Shown here piece by piece: positions 1-6,665 of a stretch of 10,416 bases of DNA (position 1 is its first letter; every line of letters starts with the position of its first letter). Under the pieces are notes generated by a model. That model ran no database searches. It was not told the DNA's origin and worked only from the letters and a program-made list of their open reading frames with translations. Position numbers and translations under genes: made by a program. Origin of the DNA: Calditrichaceae bacterium (GTDB lineage Bacteria > Calditrichota > Calditrichia > Calditrichales > Calditrichaceae); contig JANTFQ010000056.1 of assembly GCA_024763405.1 (NCBI GenBank), forward strand, positions 1 to 10,416, written 5' to 3'.

Positions 1-2
1 AG

Positions 3-3000
3 TCCTTTGTTAGTCCGGGCGCCTGGGGTGTGGTTTGGGCTGATTTGGTGGAACTCGATTATTCAAAACCACAGGTCGCCGATTATATGGCGGAGGTTTT
101 TTTATTCTGGCTGCGTCTCGGAGTGGACGGCTTTCGCTGCGACGCCGGCTATAAAATACCCTTTGAGGCCTGGGAAGTTATTAACGCGAAAATAAGGCCG
201 GAATATCCGGACGCTATTCTTCTATTGGAAGGCCTTGGCGGGCCGCTGGATTTGCAGAAAAAACTGCTGGAATCGGGCGGACTGAATTGGGCCTATTCCG
301 AGCTGTTTCAGAATTATACAAAAGAGCAAATAGAACCGTACCTCCGCTATTGTGAGACCATAAATAACAATAGCGGTCTACTGGTGCACTTTGCCGAAAC
401 CCACGACAACAATCGCCTCGCAATGGAATCGCAAGAATATGCGATGATGCGTACCGCGCTTTCCGCACTCCTGTCCTACAACGGCACACTGGGTATTACA
501 AATGGGGTGGAATGGTTTGCCACGGAAAAAATAGATGTGCACGGCGCTTTGCCGCTCAACTGGGGCAGTGCAGAAAACCAGGTTGAACAAATCCGCAGAC
601 TCCAGATTTTACTTTCCATTCATCCGGTATTTTTTGCCCGCAGTTCTCTACGGCTTATAAAATGCGGTAGCGCGGATTCCATCGCCGTGGCTCGCGAAGA
701 CGCCGCAAAGGAAGGCAAAATACTGATTCTTGTTAATCTGAATGAAAGCAGCACGGTCCGCTGCCGTTGGCCGCAAGCGGAATTTCCCACCACCGGAGAA
801 ACATTGTTCGATTTACTATCCGGCCGGAAAATCCTTTGTACAAGCGAAGAAGAACAGAACAGATTGGTCCTTGAACCCCGGCAGGTTTTGTGTTTGACGA
901 CGCGGGAAGAAGACCTGCGGCAATTAGAATCGGCTCTGAGTAGAACAACCTATAGCGAACCAGAATATGCGCTGCAGCAGCGTATCCGCGCGGAAATGTT
1001 TAAAGTACTCACCGAATATCAGGGATTCGGCGATGTAAGCGCCTTCGATGAGGAAATCCTCACCGCTGCCTTTACAAAAAATCCGGAAGAATTTTGCGCC
1101 CAAATGAGCGGGTCTGTTTTGCCCGCACTAACCACCTGGACCGAGGGGCTTGATCATAAGCGCATCGTGCTTTTGCCTGCGGACGATCTGCTGATCGTAA
1201 AAAGCGACGCTCCGTTTCGGGCGGAGATTAAAAATGGTGTTCAGACTGTCGAAGCGGGAGTCGGTTTGCCATCCGCAGAAGGCCGCTATTTTTATATTTT
1301 TAAAAAACAAAAAGCGTCTGCTACGGTTTCCGAATACCGCCAGTTAAAAATTACTATTTATGAAAACGGTAAAACGCGCAGGGAAACCGGAATTTTACAG
1401 TTGCTTCCGGTTCAGGATTCTGCTGCACTGCGTACCTCTTTCTCAGGCGAAGAAATAAAACAGAAAAATTTGATGCTCATTGCCGCTAATTATCTTGGTG
1501 GAATGAGTCAGATTCGCGCGGACTGGGGCCGTTTGCACAGTAAGTACGACGCTATGTTAGCGGCTAATGGCAACCCCGATTTTCCGGTCGACCGCCGTGT
1601 GCTGTTTACCCGTTTACGGGCCTGGGTAGTTTCCAATGATTATTCCACTGAGCTTAATTTAAAAGTACTGAAGCAGTTTACCGCCGGCACAAATAATTCC
1701 GCCCGCTGGCAGTTTCTGGTTCCTACCGGGCAGGGCAAAACTGCTGCGATAACAATTACGTTTCAGTTAGCACTAAACGCCAATGCGCTGCGTTTCCACT
1801 TTGAACGGCCAAAGGAAACAAAACAGAACGGTTTTCTACCGCAACAGGGAATACCGTTAAAAATCATCCTGCGTCCCGATCTCGAAGACCGTTTAAACCA
1901 CGAGGTTACCAAAGCCTACCAGGGCGCGGAAGAACAATTTAAAAAAGCGGTTCAGGTAGAAAAAGACGGCTTTCTGTTTGCGCCGCATTCGGAGCGGGCT
2001 TTGCAAATGGCGCTTCCCGGATCCGATTTTATCTGGCAGCCGGAATGGCAGTACATGCAATTCCTTGCGGAAGAGGAAGAACGGGGTCTGGAGGCGCACA
2101 CCGATTTATTCAGCCCTGGTTATTTTGAATTTTCTTTAAAAGACGGTGAACAAAAAGAACTCTCTGCCCGCGCGGATTTTAAGCGTTCAGCGCCTGACGC
2201 CAAAATGGAACAAATAGAAATTCTCTGGCCCGAATCCGGATTAGAACAAACAGCGGAGCCCGAAAAAATCACGTTTAGTGCTCTGAAACGGTTTATCGTA
2301 AAGCGGGATCAGTTCCAAACCGTTATTGCCGGGTACCCCTGGTTTTTAGACTGGGGCCGGGATACGCTGATTAGCCTGCGTGGAATTATCAGCGCCGGTC
2401 TGCTGGAAGAAAGCCGGAATATCATAAAACAGTTTGCCGCCTTTGAGCAGGACGGAACCATCCCCAATGTGATTCGTGGAGCGGATAATTCCAACCGCGA
2501 AACAAGCGACGCCCCGCTGTGGCTTTTTAAGGCGGTGGAAGATTTTGTGCAGCATTCCGGTAATGAAGCTATCCTAAAGGAGGACTGTGGCGGCCGTACC
2601 TTGTTAGAGGTACTGGAATCCATTGTGCGGCATTACGCTGCCGGCACTTCAACCGGAATTAAAATGGATAGAGAGAGCGGGTTGATTTTCAGTCCGCCGC
2701 ATTTTACCTGGATGGATACCAACTATCCGGCCGGCACGCCGCGGGAGGGGTATCCCATCGAAATTCAGGCTTTGTGGGCAGCGGCGCTTAACTTTATTTC
2801 CCGCTATATTCCGGAATGGGTGGCGTTACAAAAACAGGTAGTAAAATCAATTGAAAAATACTTTTGGCTGCCGCAGAGAGGATATTTATCCGACTGTCTG
2901 CACGCCGATTCTCAAACACCGGCAGGTCAAGCGGAAGCCGACGACGCCTGTCGCCCCAACCAGCTTTTTGCCGTTACACTGGGAGCTGTAACTGAGGCGG

Positions 3001-3434
3001 GAATGCAGAAAAATATTATTTCGTCCTGCGAGCAACTGGTTGTTCCGGGCGCTATGCGCAGTCTGGCTGATAGGCCGCTCAACCGGCCCCTTCCGGTTTC
3101 CTGGAAGGGGCAGTTGCTGAATAATCCCCAGGCACCTTATTTTGACCAATATAAAGGCGATGAAGATACCAGCCGCAAACCCGCTTATCATAACGGAACC
3201 GCCTGGACCTGGCCTTTCCCGTCTTATGTGGAAGCGTTGTATCAGATTTCCGGAAAGAAAGCGCGGGAACGCTGCCGGGCGCTTCTGCTTTCATCCCGGA
3301 CACTGCTGGAAGATGGAGCAATCGGATTTGTGCCTGAAATTTGTGACGGCAGCGCGCCGCATAAAGCACGCGGCTGCGGCGCACAAGCATGGGGTGTTTC
3401 GGAGTTTTATCGGGTTCTGAAATTATTATCTTAA
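3..3434 (+). CDS. Bifunctional glycogen debranching enzyme, GH13 + GH133 fusion (5' partial)
   Basis: Removes alpha-1,6 branches from phosphorylase limit dextrin: the GH13 half should move a short maltosyl chain (4-alpha-glucanotransferase) and the GH133 half should hydrolyse the remaining alpha-1,6 glucose. The frame is open from base 3, so the true start and GH13 region I lie upstream; the GTG at 30 is internal. GH13 region II (GFRCDAG) has its nucleophile Asp at 141-143, region III (LLLEG) gives the acid/base Glu, and region IV is AETHDNNR. A poorly recognised linker follows (about 900-1450), then a segment resembling the GDE N-terminal domain (SKYDAMLAANGNPDFPVDRR, about 1540-1600). The GH133 (alpha/alpha)6 domain begins near 2275 with GYPWFLDWGRDTLISLRG. 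Family knowledge points to the Asp of SDAPLW (2508-2510) and Glu of VPEICDG (3336-3338) as the hydrolytic pair. Both catalytic halves look intact. The reading frame is continuous, so the fusion is not a frameshift artefact. It is separated by 314 bp from the downstream operon, so it may be its own transcription unit. Confidence 0.9.
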   Translation, partial: SFVSPGAWGVVWADLVELDYSKPQVADYMAEVFLFWLRLGVDGFRCDAGYKIPFEAWEVINAKIRPEYPDAILLLEGLGGPLDLQKKLLESGGLNWAYSELFQNYTKEQIEPYLRYCETINNNSGLLVHFAETHDNNRLAMESQEYAMMRTALSALLSYNGTLGITNGVEWFATEKIDVHGALPLNWGSAENQVEQIRRLQILLSIHPVFFARSSLRLIKCGSADSIAVAREDAAKEGKILILVNLNESSTVRCRWPQAEFPTTGETLFDLLSGRKILCTSEEEQNRLVLEPRQVLCLTTREEDLRQLESALSRTTYSEPEYALQQRIRAEMFKVLTEYQGFGDVSAFDEEILTAAFTKNPEEFCAQMSGSVLPALTTWTEGLDHKRIVLLPADDLLIVKSDAPFRAEIKNGVQTVEAGVGLPSAEGRYFYIFKKQKASATVSEYRQLKITIYENGKTRRETGILQLLPVQDSAALRTSFSGEEIKQKNLMLIAANYLGGMSQIRADWGRLHSKYDAMLAANGNPDFPVDRRVLFTRLRAWVVSNDYSTELNLKVLKQFTAGTNNSARWQFLVPTGQGKTAAITITFQLALNANALRFHFERPKETKQNGFLPQQGIPLKIILRPDLEDRLNHEVTKAYQGAEEQFKKAVQVEKDGFLFAPHSERALQMALPGSDFIWQPEWQYMQFLAEEEERGLEAHTDLFSPGYFEFSLKDGEQKELSARADFKRSAPDAKMEQIEILWPESGLEQTAEPEKITFSALKRFIVKRDQFQTVIAGYPWFLDWGRDTLISLRGIISAGLLEESRNIIKQFAAFEQDGTIPNVIRGADNSNRETSDAPLWLFKAVEDFVQHSGNEAILKEDCGGRTLLEVLESIVRHYAAGTSTGIKMDRESGLIFSPPHFTWMDTNYPAGTPREGYPIEIQALWAAALNFISRYIPEWVALQKQVVKSIEKYFWLPQRGYLSDCLHADSQTPAGQAEADDACRPNQLFAVTLGAVTEAGMQKNIISSCEQLVVPGAMRSLADRPLNRPLPVSWKGQLLNNPQAPYFDQYKGDEDTSRKPAYHNGTAWTWPFPSYVEALYQISGKKARERCRALLLSSRTLLEDGAIGFVPEICDGSAPHKARGCGAQAWGVSEFYRVLKLLS

Positions 3435-3529
3435 ACCAGCCGGGAATATCAAATCACTTATTTCATTAGTATCTGCCCATAAAGTCAGAAAACAGCATTG
3501 GGGGTATTCAATATTTTGACCTTCCCGTT

Positions 3530-3588
3530 CCCCCCCCCTTGAAGCGTCAACAGAGGGTTCCCGATGCTTTTTATTGGGAGGGTGGGTT
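3530..3588. repeat. REP-like imperfect inverted repeat (C9 run ... GGGAGGGTGGGTT)
   Basis: A run of nine C (3530-3538) faces GGGAGGGTGGG (3576-3586), so the arms can pair imperfectly around an inner hairpin. The tail GGGAGGGTGGGTT closely resembles GGGAGGGGAGGGTT at the right end of the window (10403-10416), where a clearer REP-like element stands. Sharing a tail and arm composition suggests a degenerate member of the same kind of intergenic repeat. That is an inference from two copies only; the inner sequences do not align. Confidence 0.45.
3541..3575 (+). terminator. Possible rho-independent terminator after the debranching gene
   Basis: GAAGCGTC (3541-3548) can pair with GATGCTTT (3563-3570) using two G-T wobbles and a 14-nt loop, followed by a T-rich stretch TTTTTATT (3568-3575). 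It lies about 107 nt after the stop codon of the debranching enzyme. The loop is long and the stem is weak, so this is a candidate only; it may be simply the core of the surrounding repeat. Confidence 0.35.
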
Positions 3589-3629
3589 CTTAAACAATAA
3601 TTTTAAAATCCAATTTGTTTTTTCTTAGT

Positions 3630-3659
3630 TTGCCAGCGAAAAATTTTATCACCTATTTT
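3630..3659 (+). promoter_or_regulatory. Candidate sigma70-type promoter for the CBM48-glgPAB operon
   Basis: TTGCCA (3630-3635; 5 of 6 match to TTGACA) and TATTTT (3654-3659; 4 of 6 match to TATAAT) are separated by 18 bp. Transcription would start near 3666 and leave a leader of roughly 80 nt. A second -10-like TATAAA lies at 3710-3715 but has no good -35 at proper spacing. In such AT-rich sequence chance matches are common, so confidence is low; a promoter somewhere in 3600-3735 is more secure than this exact placement. Confidence 0.3.
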
Positions 3660-3671
3660 TATTTGGAAAAA

Positions 3672-3686
3672 GTAAAAAATTTTTAC
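3672..3686. promoter_or_regulatory. 15-nt palindrome, operator-like
   Basis: GTAAAAA (3672-3678) and TTTTTAC (3680-3686) form a perfect 7-bp inverted repeat around one central A. It sits just downstream of the candidate promoter and 63 bp before the CBM48 start, where a repressor site could act. It consists mostly of A and T tracts, so chance or intrinsic DNA curvature is a real alternative. Confidence 0.25.
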
Positions 3687-3737
3687 ATCTTACGCTTTGA
3701 AAAACAACGTATAAATAACTCGAAAATTCAATTTGGC

Positions 3738-3742
3738 AGGAG
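3738..3742 (+). promoter_or_regulatory. Ribosome binding site of the CBM48 gene
   Basis: AGGAG lies 6 nt before the ATG at 3749, a strong Shine-Dalgarno match at ideal spacing, and it fixes the start of the small gene. Confidence 0.8.
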
Positions 3743-3748
3743 TACATA

Positions 3749-4042
3749 ATGAATAAGAAAAAACAAACAAAAGCCACTGGAAGAAAACGGGTAACTTTTC
3801 GTATCGAATCCGAACCCGGTAAAAAAATCGCCATTGCCGGAACGTTCAATAACTGGGATGTTGAAAAACGCTTTCTTAAGGATAAAAATAATACCGGCGA
3901 ATACCAGGCTGTGATGCTTTTAGAACCGGGAACTTACGAATACAAATTCTATATCGACGGAAACTGGAGCATCGATCCCCAAAACCCTAATTTTGAAGCC
4001 AATTCGATGGGAACAGTAAATAGTGTAATGGTAGTAGAATAA
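3749..4042 (+). CDS. Stand-alone glycogen-binding (CBM48/AMPK-beta type) protein, 97 aa
   Basis: A small soluble protein made almost entirely of one carbohydrate-binding module of the E-set/CBM48 fold, related to the glycogen-binding domain of AMPK beta. Residues 1-14 are a basic tail (MNKKKQTKATGRKR); the domain spans about 15-97. Glucan-contact positions known in AMPK beta can be matched: Trp36 in GTFNNWD, Lys66 in YEYKFYIDG, Trp73 in GNWSIDP, and Asn91 in MGTVN; the AMPK loop Leu is Met87 here. No catalytic domain, signal peptide or membrane segment is seen. Position directly upstream of glgP, glgA and glgB argues for a role on the glycogen particle, such as targeting, granule coating or modulating an enzyme, but the partner is unknown. 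The first gene of the operon, with a strong AGGAG site, it may be made in larger amounts than the enzymes that follow. The domain call is firm, the cellular role is inference. Confidence 0.88.
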   Translation: MNKKKQTKATGRKRVTFRIESEPGKKIAIAGTFNNWDVEKRFLKDKNNTGEYQAVMLLEPGTYEYKFYIDGNWSIDPQNPNFEANSMGTVNSVMVVE

Positions 4043-4059
4043 GCACAAGCTGTGCTTTT
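4041..4059 (+). terminator. Hairpin with T-run between CBM48 gene and glgP (partial terminator/attenuator)
   Basis: AAGCACA (4041-4047) and TGTGCTT (4051-4057) form a perfect 7-bp stem with a 3-nt loop (AGC), ending in TTTT (4056-4059). The first two bases of the stem belong to the CBM48 stop codon TAA. The short T-run suggests an inefficient terminator or an mRNA-stabilising 3' hairpin. This would allow more CBM48 message than glgP-glgA-glgB message. glgP's own ribosome binding site begins 9 nt later, so the hairpin does not sequester it. Confidence 0.5.
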
Positions 4060-4067
4060 AATAATTT

Positions 4068-4071
4068 GGAG
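4068..4071 (+). promoter_or_regulatory. Ribosome binding site deciding the glgP start
   Basis: GGAG is 6 nt before ATG 4078. The in-frame TTG at 4066 overlaps this site and would have no Shine-Dalgarno at a usable distance, so ATG 4078 is the better start. Confidence 0.75.
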
Positions 4072-4077
4072 AAAATA

Positions 4078-6630
4078 ATGACGAAAGTGAAAGTTTTTAA
4101 TATAGCGCCTAAAATTCCGGATGAATTACGCTTTTTAGAAGAGCTTTCTTTTAATATGTGGTGGTCGTGGAATCCCGCGGCTTCCGAATTATTTGAGCGG
4201 ATTGATCCGGCGCTTTGGCATTCCATGTCGGGTAATACCCGGCGTTTTCTTGCGATGGTGCCGCAGGCACGTCTCGAAGAGCTGGCGCAGAATAAAAGTT
4301 ATCTGCAGCAGCTTAAACGGATTAAAACCGAATATGAGAACAGGATAAACCCTGCTTTAAATGAAACTGAAAAGGTGACCGCCTATTTTTCGATGGAGTA
4401 CGGTATCCACGAGAGTATCCGCATCTATTCGGGTGGGCTCGGTATTCTCTCCGGCGATCATTTAAAGGCGGCTTCCGATTTAAAATTGCCCCTTGTCGCG
4501 GTGGGTTTGCTGTATCAGGAAGGTTATTTTAAACAAATACTCGATTACACCGGCCGTCAGTTAGAGCAGTATCCGGAAAATGAGATTTACTATATGCCTT
4601 TAACCCGGGCTGTGGATAAGGATAATAATGAAGTTACGGTAAAAGTACGATTGCTCGATAAAGAGGTACTTGCGGCAGTCTGGAAATTGCAGGTAGGTAA
4701 TATCCGTCTGTTCCTGTTGGATACGGAACTCCCGGAAAATCCTCCGGAATTTCGGAAAATCACCCGGCGGCTTTATGACGGGGATCGAAAAATGCGTCTT
4801 GAGCAGGAGCTTGTACTCGGAATTGGTGGTTTTAAGGCGCTGGTACAAATGGGAATTGAGCCGGCTGTTTGTCATATGAATGAAGGCCACGCGGCGTTCC
4901 TTTCATTGGCACGGATTCCACACCTCGTGGATGCCTTTCATCTCGATTTAGACGTGGCGCTGGAGATTGTATGGCGAACCAATGTATTCACAACGCACAC
5001 ACCTGTACCGGCCGGAAATGAAGCCTTTGAAATTAAATTATTAAAGCCCTATCTCGATGCTTTGCAGGATGAAACGAAACTGAAAACAAAGCGCATCATC
5101 AATTGGGGGTTAGAAGCGCCGGAAGCGCCGGCAATTGAGGAAGAGGTTGAGGAAAAGATGTCCATGACTATTCTTGGCCTGCGTATGTCTGCCTTCAGTA
5201 ACGGCGTGAGTGAGCTTCATGGCGTTGTATCGCGCAAGATGTGGCAGAATGTCTGGCCGGGCAGAGCGCTCAATGAAATTCCCATTACACATATTACCAA
5301 TGGTGTTCACATTGCCACCTGGCTTTCCACGCGCAAGCGCAGATTGTATGACCGCTATCTTGAAATCGGCTGGTCACAAAGTCTGGACAAAGAAAAGCTG
5401 ACCGCTTCGATGGAAGATATCCCCGATGAAGAATTGTGGATGGCACATGAGTCCTGCCGGCACACGCTTATCCGGCGTTGCAGAAGAAACATTGAAGCAC
5501 AGGCAACCGGTAACAGCGCCTTTGGTAAATCATTAAAAGACAATAAGGTGCTCGATCCTAATGTGTTGACGATTGGTTTTTCCCGGCGATTTGCCACCTA
5601 TAAGCGCGGCACTCTTTTACTTAAAAACCCGGAACGGCTTGAACAGCTAATCAATAATCCGGAACGGCCGGTACAGTTTGTTTTTGCCGGCAAAGCGCAT
5701 CCGGCGGATAAAGATGGTAAAAATCTTATTCAGGAACTTATTCAGTTCTCGCAAAAACCAAGTATTCGGGGTAAAATGGTTTTTCTGGAAAATTATGATA
5801 TTTCACTTGCCCGCGATCTGGTTCAGGGTGCGGATGTTTGGCTTAATACCCCGCGGCGTCCGATGGAAGCGAGCGGCACCTCCGGTATGAAAGCGGCTGC
5901 AAACGGTGTATTGAACTGCAGTATTCTGGATGGTTGGTGGGCCGAAGCCTATACACCGGAAAGAGGCTGGGCGGTTCCATCGAATGATAATTATGAAAAT
6001 GCCGAAGACTGTGACGCCTTTGAATCCAATGCGCTTTTCAATCTTTTTGAAAACGAAATTGTGCCTCTCTTCTACGAACGTTCCGAAGGAATCTTTCCGC
6101 TGCGCTGGCTTAAAATGATGAAAGCATCCATTGCCATGGCACTGGGTACATTTTCCAGCACGCGGATGGTTAATGAATACAGTACAAAATTCTACCTTCC
6201 TGCAGTACAGGAATATGATCGGCTTTTCGAAAACGACGCTGCCGCGGCTAAAGAACTGAGGGAGCAGAAAGCACGCCTGATTGCACATTTTGATAAATTA
6301 AAAATTGAAGAACCGCATGTAGAAGGTGATTTAAATACGGCACATGTGGGCGATGTCTTCCCGGTATCGGTTAAAGCTTTTTTAGGAGAACTGAGTCCGG
6401 AAGATATTGATGTGGAATTATACAGCGGGCAGGTAAACAATCATAATCAAATTTTTGAAGGCAATCCTTTGGTAATGGAGCTTTCAGAAGATTTGGGAGA
6501 TGGTTATTTTCTGTTTAAATATAATGTGAAGTGCGAGCATTCAGGACGTTTTGGCCTGACGGCCAGAATTACGCCAAACGGCGATAACTGGAAAAACAGT
6601 AAGCCCGGATTTATTTGCTGGCCGGAATGA
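4078..6630 (+). CDS. glgP: Alpha-glucan (glycogen) phosphorylase, GT35
   Basis: Cytosolic PLP enzyme that cleaves terminal alpha-1,4 bonds of glycogen with phosphate, releasing glucose-1-phosphate. The 850-residue product starts with the DUF3417-type N-terminal domain (about 1-100, with SFNMWWSWNP) of the bacterial/archaeal phosphorylase branch, unlike the rabbit-muscle or E. coli MalP/GlgP branch. The catalytic core follows: SMEYGIHES (about 105-113), SGGLGILSGDHLKAASDL (118-135), CHMNEGHAAF, FTTHTPVPAGNE, ITNGVHIATW, GFSRRFATYKR and FAGKAHPADKDGK. The PLP Lys is Lys605 in EASGTSGMKAA (codon 5890-5892). After about residue 730 comes a beta-rich C-terminal domain (HVGDVFPVSVKAFLG onward), usual in this branch. 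It follows the CBM48 gene by 35 nt and precedes glgA by 35 nt. Mammalian-type N-terminal phosphorylation and AMP-site segments are absent from this branch. No damage is seen. Confidence 0.95.
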   Translation: MTKVKVFNIAPKIPDELRFLEELSFNMWWSWNPAASELFERIDPALWHSMSGNTRRFLAMVPQARLEELAQNKSYLQQLKRIKTEYENRINPALNETEKVTAYFSMEYGIHESIRIYSGGLGILSGDHLKAASDLKLPLVAVGLLYQEGYFKQILDYTGRQLEQYPENEIYYMPLTRAVDKDNNEVTVKVRLLDKEVLAAVWKLQVGNIRLFLLDTELPENPPEFRKITRRLYDGDRKMRLEQELVLGIGGFKALVQMGIEPAVCHMNEGHAAFLSLARIPHLVDAFHLDLDVALEIVWRTNVFTTHTPVPAGNEAFEIKLLKPYLDALQDETKLKTKRIINWGLEAPEAPAIEEEVEEKMSMTILGLRMSAFSNGVSELHGVVSRKMWQNVWPGRALNEIPITHITNGVHIATWLSTRKRRLYDRYLEIGWSQSLDKEKLTASMEDIPDEELWMAHESCRHTLIRRCRRNIEAQATGNSAFGKSLKDNKVLDPNVLTIGFSRRFATYKRGTLLLKNPERLEQLINNPERPVQFVFAGKAHPADKDGKNLIQELIQFSQKPSIRGKMVFLENYDISLARDLVQGADVWLNTPRRPMEASGTSGMKAAANGVLNCSILDGWWAEAYTPERGWAVPSNDNYENAEDCDAFESNALFNLFENEIVPLFYERSEGIFPLRWLKMMKASIAMALGTFSSTRMVNEYSTKFYLPAVQEYDRLFENDAAAAKELREQKARLIAHFDKLKIEEPHVEGDLNTAHVGDVFPVSVKAFLGELSPEDIDVELYSGQVNNHNQIFEGNPLVMELSEDLGDGYFLFKYNVKCEHSGRFGLTARITPNGDNWKNSKPGFICWPE

Positions 6631-6665
6631 CAGACTATTTAGTTCAATTCTAATGCGGGGAAAAA

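Larger units (their letters stand above)
3435..3748. other. Intergenic region between debranching enzyme and CBM48 gene
   Basis: No convincing gene is present in these 314 bp. The first ~95 bp show nothing I can name. The middle (3530-3588) is a C-run/G-rich imperfect inverted repeat. From about 3590 to 3735 the sequence is strongly AT-rich with A and T tracts, including the 10-nt palindrome ATTTTAAAAT at 3600-3609 and the odd palindrome at 3672-3686. This composition fits a terminator followed by the promoter region of the CBM48-glgP-glgA-glgB unit. Confidence 0.75.

Noticed and set aside
30..32. GTG as the start of the debranching gene
   Set aside because: The frame is open upstream to base 3 and encodes sequence that fits a GH13 domain (SFVSPGAWG), and region I is missing, so the gene must begin outside the window.
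3691..3699. Bacteroidota-type -7 promoter element (TACGCTTTG)
   Set aside because: Resembles TAnnTTTG but has one extra base, and no TTTG lies at the required -33 distance.
3649..3849. 66-codon - strand open frame running from the CBM48 gene into its upstream region
   Set aside because: It has a hydrophobic stretch that looks like a membrane segment, but this is the complement of Lys-rich coding sequence and AT-rich leader; it overlaps the clear AGGAG-ATG start of the CBM48 gene.
3749..4042. The small CBM48 gene as a broken fragment of a branching enzyme
   Set aside because: It has its own strong ribosome binding site, a complete domain ending just after the last strand, a following hairpin, and higher resemblance to AMPK-beta than to the CBM48 of the glgB in this window.
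4066..4068. TTG as the start of glgP
   Set aside because: It overlaps the GGAG site that correctly serves ATG 4078.
3987..4226. 79-codon - strand open frame over the CBM48-glgP junction
   Set aside because: Shadow of two convincing + strand genes, no motif.
5803..6288. 161-codon open frame on the - strand opposite glgP
   Set aside because: It lies wholly inside the strongly recognised GT35 core, shows no known motif, and its composition (His/Phe/Ile-rich) is that of an antisense shadow.
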